DNA from: Oscillatoria sp. CS-180 | Lineage (GTDB): Bacteria; Cyanobacteriota; Cyanobacteriia; Phormidesmidales; Phormidesmidaceae | Assembly (NCBI RefSeq): GCF_028330965.1 | Contig: NZ_JAQMUB010000058.1 | Location: 1 to 64,000, forward strand | Direction of reading: 5' to 3' | Length of the DNA: 64,000 nucleotides | Made by a program: the position numbers and the translations under genes | Notes under the pieces: model-generated | Databases searched by the model: none | Told to the model about the DNA's origin: nothing | What the model saw: only the letters and a program-made list of their open reading frames with translations | Shown: piece by piece, positions 57,088 to 64,000 of the stretch | Layout: each line of letters starts with the position of its first letter | Numbering within the stretch: position 1 is the stretch's first letter

Positions 57088-57822
57088 TTGCCTGTGCTTC
57101 AGAAACTTCGACAGGATTTAAAGAACGACCTCATTGCGGGTTTGTTGGTGGTGATCCCTTTGGCTACGACCATTTGGCTCTCTACTACAGTCGCGATTTG
57201 GGTGATTCGGTTTTTGACCCGATTTCCTAAGCAGCTCAATCCTTTTACGGGGCTGCCGCCTCTGCTAGGTGACATAATTAATCTAGCGGTTGGGTTTGCA
57301 GTGCCCCTGCTGAGTATTCTGCTCATTGGGCTGATGGCTCGTAACATTGCTGGCCGTTGGCTATTGGATCTGGGTGAACGGATTGTGCAGTCAATCCCTT
57401 TAGCAGGCTCAGTGTATAAAACGCTCCAGCAGCTGCTTCAGACTGTTTTTCAAGATTCGAAAAGTCGTTTTCGGCGGGTCATTCTAGTGGAATATCCGCG
57501 TCGAGGACTGTGGGCGGTTGCTTTTGTAACAGGGACGGTTGTTACCTCTGAACCGAAGGCTTCTACTGCTTCGATGCTCAGCGTCTTTATTCCAACAACG
57601 CCTAATCCTACGAGCGGTTGGTATGCGGTTGTGCCTGAAACCGACGTTATCAATCTCTCGATTTCGATTGAAGATGCGTTCAAGATTTTGCTGTCCGGCG
57701 GCATTGTGGGACCTAATTTAGCGGAGTCCATTCCTCAGGAGCGGCTTCTGAGCAGTGGAGCTGTTCAAGAAAACAGCGTGAATCGTCCCATCCTCAACCT
57801 CAACCAGCCTGTGTTGGAATAG
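57088..57822 (+). CDS. DUF502 membrane protein
   Basis: A 244-residue protein of the DUF502 family, found in bacteria and plants (LCV-like). Two N-terminal transmembrane helices (LIAGLLVVIPLATTIWLST; LAVGFAVPLLSILLIGLMA) precede a conserved soluble domain with SIPLAGSVYKTLQQLL, FRRVILVEYPRRGLWAVAFV and FIPTTPNPTSGWYAVVP. The molecular function is not established to my knowledge. The start is TTG 57088, or GTG 57094. Confidence 0.85.
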   Translation: MPVLQKLRQDLKNDLIAGLLVVIPLATTIWLSTTVAIWVIRFLTRFPKQLNPFTGLPPLLGDIINLAVGFAVPLLSILLIGLMARNIAGRWLLDLGERIVQSIPLAGSVYKTLQQLLQTVFQDSKSRFRRVILVEYPRRGLWAVAFVTGTVVTSEPKASTASMLSVFIPTTPNPTSGWYAVVPETDVINLSISIEDAFKILLSGGIVGPNLAESIPQERLLSSGAVQENSVNRPILNLNQPVLE

Positions 57823-57901
57823 CGGACCGACCTTCTTAATCCAACATTCCTAAACTTAGATCCTGTAGTTCAGTTTACGCTGAGCGCTTCGATCTCAGAA
57901 T

Positions 57902-57997
57902 CCCCCGAAATTTGAGGGGTTTTGAGATCAGAGTCCCCCAAATTTGGGGGATTTAAGGGGGCGAATGCAGGGATAATGCTCCAGGGCAAGATCTGAG
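57902..57997 (+). repeat. Dispersed C/G-run hairpin repeat, copy 2
   Basis: CCCCCGAAATTTGAGGGG, then GTCCCCCAAATTTGGGGGAT, then TTAAGGGGGCGAATGCAGG, ending GGGCAAGATCTGAG. It follows 2681-2776 block by block in the same orientation. It lies between the convergent DUF502 and tail-cluster genes. Confidence 0.75.
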
Positions 57998-58053
57998 TTA
58001 AAAGCATGGTGGTCCCCTAATTCATCTCTTCAGAAGTCATAGCCACGATCTCG

Positions 58054-61000
58054 CTATGTCGGCTGGGAAGCTTCTCTGATTCGCTGCATTCTCGTGTTGA
58101 TTCGTTCAACACCTTGCCGGTTTCCCTGGCGCTGAAAGATTTCGACTGCTTGTGAAAGATCGGACAGCGCCCCGTCACGATCGCCCACCTCTGCTCTACT
58201 CAGTCCGCGACGATAGTAGGCTTGGCCTACGGTGGGAACAGCTTCAATAAATTGGTTGTAGTGGGCGATCGCCTCAGTGTGTTGCTCTAATTTGCCGTAA
58301 GCATCTCCCAACAGCAAATAAGCCAGAACCGTAGTCTCTTGCGCCTCTTCACGAGCAATCACTCCTTCATAAACAGCAATAGCGGCTTGATAGTCTTGAG
58401 CAAGGGTAAGCCGATAGCCTTCCTGTAGCGCTGTTTGAGCCGCTCGGGGAGCACTAGCAATAAAGGCGGCGAGACCAGACGGAAGTTCTGATGAAGGAGG
58501 TGGTGAGGAAGCCGATCCGTTCCTCACGTTGCGATCGCTTCGGGCAGAAAGCGGATTTGGGATAGCCGATCCGTCAGTAGATAAGTCTTGGGTCAGGGGT
58601 TGAACCCGTCTCAGGCTTGATCCAGGTTGGCGGAGTATGACTGGAGTGCTGGCGAAAGGCGAACTAGGTGTGCTGCGTGTACGAACTACCGCATCTCTTG
58701 AAACCCCCACTCTGGCTGTGGACAAGCTTGGATTCGGCGAGGAGTTTGCTGTAGGAATCGGTGGTAGTAACGGCGTAGCGGCGGGGAGGTCGTATTCGAC
58801 TTGCAGATCGGACACTACAAGATCGCCGGGTGCATCGCTGAGGAAGACGAGTGGAACGTCCAGAGTGTCTGCTTGAGTGAAAGAGATGGCAGTCACCTGC
58901 AGGGAGTCTGAATAGGGCTGAACAACGCGGATTTCAGCTTGGGTGGCATCCAATGGAGAACGTCCCGACCAGTTGAGTCCGGGAAATCCAGGATCATCTA
59001 AAGGCAGAACGATAGGCGAGGAGGCACCGTTCCAGATGATTTCTAGGCGCGATCGCTTTATCAGAGGCAATTCCTGGCTGTCTGGCGAGAGCGGCGCGGC
59101 AAATTGAGCCTGTACTTTCAGGCTGTAGTCTGTATCTGGCAGGACTTCAACGGTCTGAGATAGCACGGCGTCCCCTGCGTCATCACCGCGCAGTTCTACA
59201 ACCGCATTGTTTACACTGACACCGCCCAAGGTTTCCCAATTGGCGAGTTCACCGTCTGAATTCAGCAAGAAGCGAGCGTTGCTGAGGGTCTCGGTCGTCG
59301 GCGTGAGGGCTACTGAGTCTAGAATGAGGCCGCCTGGCAGTTCTTGCTCGAAGCGAACTTCCACGGCGATCGCGCCCACGGGCGCATGAAGACTCACTTC
59401 ATAGAACCGAAACCCAACCTGTTCGTCTTGTGACCCACCGCCTTCACCGCCTTCACCGCCTTCACCCCCCTCGCCACTGTCATCAGAGTCCACGATGATA
59501 GGTTGAACCGGAGTCAGGAAGGCTTCATCCATGCGAAGCGTTCCATCGTTTTCATCTCGCCAGATTACTTTCCAGGTAAAGCCCCTCATTGGCGGAGAAA
59601 AATCAAGCAGAGGGCTATCTGGCAAAGAACCATAATTGAATTGAAAACGATATGTGCAGCCTGCCCGACAGGCCACTTGCTGCCACAGGCTCAGGCTTAG
59701 GGCTGAATTGTCTGCGGCAGGGGGAATGGGCGGAAAGCAGGGTAGGTCAATTTCATTGTCAGTCCAATAGCTGGGATGCATGAGGAGCACGGCAAAGCGA
59801 ACCCTGTCTGCTGCATCGCGCCATCTGAGCCGCAGCGTTTGACCATCTATCCCTTGCCACCCTTCAGGAACGACCGTGCTGCACCAGGTATGGATGTGGA
59901 GGTTCTCAATGGCAAAATCCTCACCTTCCAGATCCCAGTTACTGCCGCCAAAATTGGACAGTCTGGCGATGTTTCGTCCTACGGCTGAGTTAATCGCGTT
60001 AATAATATCGTCTACTCCGGTTTGAGCGGGATTTGCTCCAGCGCAATCAATCCTAATGAGCCGATTTGGCGTGGGCGTTTGCTGCTCAAGGGAGAGGGTA
60101 ATGTAGCGCTCCGTACTGAGATCAATGCGGTTAATTCGCCGGGTGAAGCTGGCTGACGAGGTAAAGCCATAATGGCCGAGTTCTAGGGGAGCCGATTCGA
60201 GGGCTAAGCGATCAAAAAAGGTGGATTGAAAGCCAAAATCTTCGTCTTGATCGCGCAATTCAAAGAGCCGATGAGTTGCGTCGTCACTGGCAGGAAAACG
60301 GAAGTCGCCGTTGACCAGCAGGGTTTCGCGCCCGCACCCTTCAACGGTCTCAGCTTGACTCAAATGCTCCCCTAGCGTCTCTTCAAAGTCAAACTGGAAT
60401 TCGACACGACCCAAGGGCGCAAATTCATCTAACCGTCGTCGAATCGCGGTTGGCCCTGCCCCGATTTGCAGCTGAACGGGCATCGTGAACTGCTCTGGCT
60501 GATTCCGCAGGCGAAACAGGGCACTGAGGGGCTGGGGTTCTCCGGGAACAGTGGCGACGCGCCAAGCGGTACCTTCGCGGATACTGCACTGTAAGCCAGG
60601 TTCAGGACCAATGCCGGGTTCTACCTGCCAGCTCGCCTCACCCAGTTGACTTTGCAGCACGAGCCAATAGCGCCGGGGAGAGCCGTCATCGAAGGGGGCG
60701 ATTCGCAAGGGGTTTGTCAGCGTGGCACTGCCCCAACTGGCTTGCTCTGGGGGAACGGGTTTACCCACCACCACTTCAGCCGTTTTAAGGATTTCTCCCG
60801 AGGGTTTGCCGTCCGCATCCGACTGAAACGAGATGTGGATACCCGCCTGATTCGCGATCGCCTTCGAAAACAATACATCGACTGCTGTTACAGCAATCTC
60901 GCGATCAATCCAAACGGGCTGGGCCAAGGAGCACTCTGGAGAAACCGTGACAGGGACCGTTGGCGGCAGCGTTCCCACGGGGCCTAAGGCAATGCGGGTC

Positions 61001-61863
61001 GGTTTGAACTGGCCCTGAATGCGGGCCGTGGCCGCACGGGGCATTGCGCCTGTGGGAAGGGAGAGCCGTAACAGTGACTCAGACGCAGCAGGTATAGTGC
61101 CAAAGGTGAAGGGGAGCGTGGCTTCAGGCAGGTGGGGCGGCAGGACTTGCTGAGAAAGGGTGTAGGTGATGCGAATGCGGATATCCAGTCGGGCGATCGC
61201 ATCGGAGTGAATCACCAATGGAATAGTGTAGAAGCCATTCTCTGGGGTCGCCGTACTGAGATAGCTGTTGAGCACTGCGGCAAAGTCCGTGGTGGAGACT
61301 TCGGCGGTGAGTTCCCCAAGCTGTGTCCAAAAAGCGGGCAAATTACCCAAACGCAGACTCAAATTGGTCGGAAGCGACTGGATCGTGACTGAAGTAATGT
61401 TGGGATTTCCCTGGGGCTGCGAGAGTGAAAACTGCTGGACGACGAGGCCCGGTACCGGATGCGTTTCGCCCCCCAGAAAGAAGGTGGGATCGTCGGGTGA
61501 TTTGATGGCATAGCGACTGTTCAACTCTACAAAGGAGCCGCCAATGTCAATTTGTAAGGTAGCGTCGTCAAGGTCATTGTTGGTTTGAAACTCTATAAGC
61601 TTGCGGCGACTATGAAAGTTAACGGCAACAAAGTCAGTTCCACCATCGGTCTTTGTTGCAATCTGGCGATCGCTCCCCTCTAACCGTCCCTCGTTTCCTT
61701 CAAAGGTGATGGTTTCTGCAAAAAGCGTTTCTCCAGCCGTCACGGGTGTCAGGGTGATGATGGCCTTTTGAACTTTGGCTCCAGCGGGTAAGGTCCGGAG
61801 AGACAGGGTTCTATCGCCCTCAAAAGGGGTATTGGCTCCAGGATAGCGATCGTCTAGCAGCAT
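58054..61863 (-). CDS. Giant beta-rich tail-cluster protein with C-terminal TPRs
   Basis: A 1269-residue protein I cannot place in a named family. Most of it is beta-rich and reads like serial carbohydrate-binding or tail-tip modules, for example LLVNGDFRFPASDD near residue 512 and ARFLLNSDGELANWETLGG near 870. A glycine-rich linker with (GEG)n repeats lies near 790-808. Residues about 1140-1255 are TPR repeats (AIAVYEGVIAREEAQ, YLLLGDAYGKLEQHTEAIAH, AYYRRGLSRAEVGDRDGALS). No signal peptide. It starts at ATG 61863; a stop lies 20 codons upstream in frame. Context (tail-fibre-like and sheath-like genes upstream) suggests a role in a tail-like particle; that is inference. Confidence 0.6.
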   Translation of the reverse strand: MLLDDRYPGANTPFEGDRTLSLRTLPAGAKVQKAIITLTPVTAGETLFAETITFEGNEGRLEGSDRQIATKTDGGTDFVAVNFHSRRKLIEFQTNNDLDDATLQIDIGGSFVELNSRYAIKSPDDPTFFLGGETHPVPGLVVQQFSLSQPQGNPNITSVTIQSLPTNLSLRLGNLPAFWTQLGELTAEVSTTDFAAVLNSYLSTATPENGFYTIPLVIHSDAIARLDIRIRITYTLSQQVLPPHLPEATLPFTFGTIPAASESLLRLSLPTGAMPRAATARIQGQFKPTRIALGPVGTLPPTVPVTVSPECSLAQPVWIDREIAVTAVDVLFSKAIANQAGIHISFQSDADGKPSGEILKTAEVVVGKPVPPEQASWGSATLTNPLRIAPFDDGSPRRYWLVLQSQLGEASWQVEPGIGPEPGLQCSIREGTAWRVATVPGEPQPLSALFRLRNQPEQFTMPVQLQIGAGPTAIRRRLDEFAPLGRVEFQFDFEETLGEHLSQAETVEGCGRETLLVNGDFRFPASDDATHRLFELRDQDEDFGFQSTFFDRLALESAPLELGHYGFTSSASFTRRINRIDLSTERYITLSLEQQTPTPNRLIRIDCAGANPAQTGVDDIINAINSAVGRNIARLSNFGGSNWDLEGEDFAIENLHIHTWCSTVVPEGWQGIDGQTLRLRWRDAADRVRFAVLLMHPSYWTDNEIDLPCFPPIPPAADNSALSLSLWQQVACRAGCTYRFQFNYGSLPDSPLLDFSPPMRGFTWKVIWRDENDGTLRMDEAFLTPVQPIIVDSDDSGEGGEGGEGGEGGGSQDEQVGFRFYEVSLHAPVGAIAVEVRFEQELPGGLILDSVALTPTTETLSNARFLLNSDGELANWETLGGVSVNNAVVELRGDDAGDAVLSQTVEVLPDTDYSLKVQAQFAAPLSPDSQELPLIKRSRLEIIWNGASSPIVLPLDDPGFPGLNWSGRSPLDATQAEIRVVQPYSDSLQVTAISFTQADTLDVPLVFLSDAPGDLVVSDLQVEYDLPAATPLLPPIPTANSSPNPSLSTARVGVSRDAVVRTRSTPSSPFASTPVILRQPGSSLRRVQPLTQDLSTDGSAIPNPLSARSDRNVRNGSASSPPPSSELPSGLAAFIASAPRAAQTALQEGYRLTLAQDYQAAIAVYEGVIAREEAQETTVLAYLLLGDAYGKLEQHTEAIAHYNQFIEAVPTVGQAYYRRGLSRAEVGDRDGALSDLSQAVEIFQRQGNRQGVERINTRMQRIREASQPT

Positions 61864-62082
61864 GATGTTGGCCTCGACCTGAGGGCAATTTTGGATTGGC
61901 GATTTTGGATTGAGGAATATTCATTAGGTAGGGTGGGCACTGCCCACCACACCAATGGTGCATGAGCAGAATTGTTCCTAGACTTCCGAAAGTCAATAAC
62001 CCAGGCAGTGCCACCCATGCAAAAGATAGAGGAATGAAGGCAGAATTTAATTCCATTTGCCTTCATTCCTTAGCCCCAAAAG

Positions 62083-63027
62083 CTAGGTTCGCAGAACGAC
62101 CATAAGGTCGATTTTGTTTTGAGCGCGAATTTCTAACAGATTTTGGCTTAAATGAAAGACCTGAACGGTGTTAGGAACTGGGGCATTGTCGGCTCGTTCA
62201 GACGAGTCAAATGAAATATTGGTCGGGATCATCTGGGGGCGAATGGCTAAGCGCAGATCAGGCCAAACACCGCCATCCTTCAACTCTTTCACCGTGCGGC
62301 TGTTGCCTAAGAGCTGATCTTGAACGTATTTGGTATGTCCGTAGGAATTGCGGCGGAAGTGGTCTTGCTCTAGTCCTGGGTCAAATATTTTGCCCCACAG
62401 GTCATTCAGGACATCATCGAAATACTGAGTATCCGTCACCTGCAGGCCAAACTGATCCAGGATGTCTTGAATTGGGTCGCCCCAGTGCAGTGCATCGGTA
62501 CCGGCACGGGTCATCAACCTTGCGGCATCCGGGTCACGGTGCCCTGCGTAGTAGACCAGAAATTTGACGGGAATCTTATCGGCGTCCCTTACAACCTCGG
62601 TCTCGTTGGGATCTCCACCACCGCGCAGTTCTGCTAATTCACCGCGCAGTTCGGCTAGTTCAAACAGGCTGACGACGGGATAGCGACCCAGGTTGTGTTC
62701 AATCAGTGCCGGCAAGGGCGTACCGGAAGGTAAGGCCAACTGCTTGAAATAGCGGCGGTATTGACCCAGGCTGCCTTCTAGGTCAGCTTTCAGCACGTAG
62801 CGTTCATCATAGTAAGCCTTCCATTCGTCTGGCGTTTGACCTCCGAACGTGTCGGCATCCACAGGCTGCTCTTTGAACTCATCCAAATCGTCTTGAACGG
62901 TTTCCACCTTGGCATGAATGTCTTCTTTGATGGCGACCTGCATGGCGTTCAGACGCTCGGCGGCGATCAGTTCACCGGGGTTGAACGTATCGTAAGGGGT
63001 TGTGTCAGTCTGCATGTTGGCTTGCAT
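62083..63027 (-). CDS. Tail-fibre-like protein
   Basis: A 314-residue protein. The start (FNPGELIAAERLNAMQVAIK) and the coiled region EDIHAKVETVQDDLDEF resemble the entry modules of phage tail-fibre or tail-associated proteins, where a pG..i.A..lN.lQ pattern recurs. A middle segment VEHNLGRYPVV-like (IEHNLGRYPVVSLFELAE) and a beta-rich C-terminus follow. ATG 63027 has a strong ribosome site (AAAAGGAGA). It lies 45 bases downstream of the partial gene and 219 before the giant protein, on one strand. Family membership is by pattern only. Confidence 0.55.
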   Translation of the reverse strand: MQANMQTDTTPYDTFNPGELIAAERLNAMQVAIKEDIHAKVETVQDDLDEFKEQPVDADTFGGQTPDEWKAYYDERYVLKADLEGSLGQYRRYFKQLALPSGTPLPALIEHNLGRYPVVSLFELAELRGELAELRGGGDPNETEVVRDADKIPVKFLVYYAGHRDPDAARLMTRAGTDALHWGDPIQDILDQFGLQVTDTQYFDDVLNDLWGKIFDPGLEQDHFRRNSYGHTKYVQDQLLGNSRTVKELKDGGVWPDLRLAIRPQMIPTNISFDSSERADNAPVPNTVQVFHLSQNLLEIRAQNKIDLMVVLRT

Positions 63028-63072
63028 AGGAATCTCCTTTTAAGTGAACTTTGAACTTCGGATGTCGAAACG

Positions 63073-64000
63073 TTAGGGATGACAGGTATCGCGAGTGACG
63101 GTGGCTTTGACACCAGCGGCTTTGGCTTGCAAAATACCGATGGGGCTGGGTTCGAGCAGATCCTGAGTCGAAGCCGGGAGAGGATTGCCGAGAACCACCT
63201 GACGAGCATTTTCGAAACGGCTGGCTTGGTAGGCGATCGCCACCTCATACATCCCCTGACCAGCGGGACGAGCGGAGACGGCAATCTCGTTGCCCCAGAC
63301 GCCTACAGCCTTGGCCTCTAACAGAACAAATTGATTGGCGACGTCAGGATCTTTGAGATAAATACGAGCGGCTGCGTCACGGCTGCCCAATGTCAGCACC
63401 TGAGGTCGTCGGAAGGGCACTTCCACCGCAGCCCATCCCAAGGGCACGCGGTCTACGATTTGAGCTTTGACGATGGTGGATTGCTGAGTCCCCTGGTTGA
63501 CTCGCGGCACTAAGCTATGAGCAGCATCGAAATTGGTGTTGCCCGTCGTTTCCAGAACTGCATCGGAATACCGTTCTGGCTGTCCGACACTTTGGCTAAA
63601 GCGGGCTTCGTTGAAGCGCCCGCCAAAGCGCGGTGGCAGATCGGCAGGAAGATGCACCTCGAAGCTGCCGGGTTGATGGCTGAGCCAGGAAAAATGGACG
63701 AGAACGGGCGGCTCAACACTGATTTCTCCAGTGAAGACGGCCTCCACCAACTCGGGTGGCTCGTGGACAAACCGACTGACGTTGAAGATGCCGCGCTCTC
63801 GACAGCGATCGCCCGCAAAGTACGCTTGATTGAAATCGGCTTGATTGAATCGACTGCTGTAGCAGTCCAAATATTGCCAGTGAGACGGACCCAGGGGTAA
63901 CCGTAACCCGCCCGATTTTGGCAGTAACTCCGCCGTTAGCCGCTGGGAACGTGCATTAACCTGCTGGCTGAGTGACTGTTCATCGTCTGCGCCGATGGTC
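63073..64000 (-). CDS. Tail sheath/baseplate-like protein (N-terminus outside window)
   Basis: The frame is open from the stop at 63073 to the window edge, so the gene continues beyond 64000; the first in-frame start codons here are internal. Visible motifs include short repeats FNQADFNQAYF and GRFNEARF. The C-terminal GVWGNEIAVSARPAGQGMYE followed by ARQVVLG has the GxWGN pattern seen in the beta-sandwich of phage tail sheath proteins. It is close upstream of the tail-fibre-like gene in the same direction. A component of a prophage tail or contractile injection system is plausible; a definite name needs the missing part. Confidence 0.5.
   Translation of the reverse strand, partial: TIGADDEQSLSQQVNARSQRLTAELLPKSGGLRLPLGPSHWQYLDCYSSRFNQADFNQAYFAGDRCRERGIFNVSRFVHEPPELVEAVFTGEISVEPPVLVHFSWLSHQPGSFEVHLPADLPPRFGGRFNEARFSQSVGQPERYSDAVLETTGNTNFDAAHSLVPRVNQGTQQSTIVKAQIVDRVPLGWAAVEVPFRRPQVLTLGSRDAAARIYLKDPDVANQFVLLEAKAVGVWGNEIAVSARPAGQGMYEVAIAYQASRFENARQVVLGNPLPASTQDLLEPSPIGILQAKAAGVKATVTRDTCHP

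Overview
This is a chromosomal segment of a cyanobacterium, probably a filamentous Leptolyngbya-like or related lineage. The evidence is the very frequent HIP1-type palindrome (GCGATCGC and partial forms) and a set of cyanobacterial or photosynthesis-linked genes: a ChlH-type Mg-chelatase paralog, a TLP40/CYP38-like lumenal cyclophilin, a geranylgeranyl-reductase-type flavoprotein, DUF2854, DUF4336 and DUF502 proteins, and PII. No rRNA, tRNA or CRISPR array was recognised. The genus is an inference.

Layout. The left edge (1-162) cuts an IS1-family element. Then come a DUF4336 protein, a universal stress protein, a repeat-bearing gap, and a minus-strand group (TPR lytic transglycosylase, RodZ-like protein, TatC). 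Leucyl aminopeptidase (7.4-8.9 kb) precedes the most unusual block (9.1-15.2 kb): a 1324-residue nSTAND NTPase/WD40 protein, a C39-like cysteine peptidase and a TIR protein. The NTPase and the TIR protein carry related N-terminal domains of the effector-associated (EAD) type, so they look like receptor and effector of a conflict or cell-death system. Two 104-bp hairpin repeats lie to the left of this block and inside it. A small beta-barrel-like protein and a Lon-N-domain protein follow, then the str operon on the minus strand (rpsL-rpsG-fusA-tuf-rpsJ) with a clear sigma70-type promoter.

From 21.7 to 31.8 kb coding density falls. Real genes are a small helix-turn-helix-like protein, a geranylgeranyl-reductase family protein, folC, glnB, a coiled-coil membrane protein and a CapA-type protein. 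Between them lie a decayed Rpn/DUF4351 gene with two in-frame stops and a diverged repeat pair. At 31.8-36.6 kb are two surface or secreted proteins: a five-module protein with a CAP domain and a six-repeat protein. From 36.8 to 57.8 kb the content is mostly housekeeping: a BtuF-like protein, thiL, cyclophilin, efp-accB, a CPBP protease, an MBL exonuclease, DUF2854, a HAD phosphatase, pheS, surE, an MBL hydrolase, ribF, a MoxR ATPase, the ChlH paralog, an ExbB-like protein, MgtE and DUF502.

The right end (58.0-64.0 kb, minus strand) holds three large genes of phage-tail or contractile-injection-system flavour: a partial sheath/baseplate-like protein, a tail-fibre-like protein and a giant beta-rich protein with C-terminal TPRs. 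This cluster continues beyond the window, so its identity as an injection system or prophage is inference.
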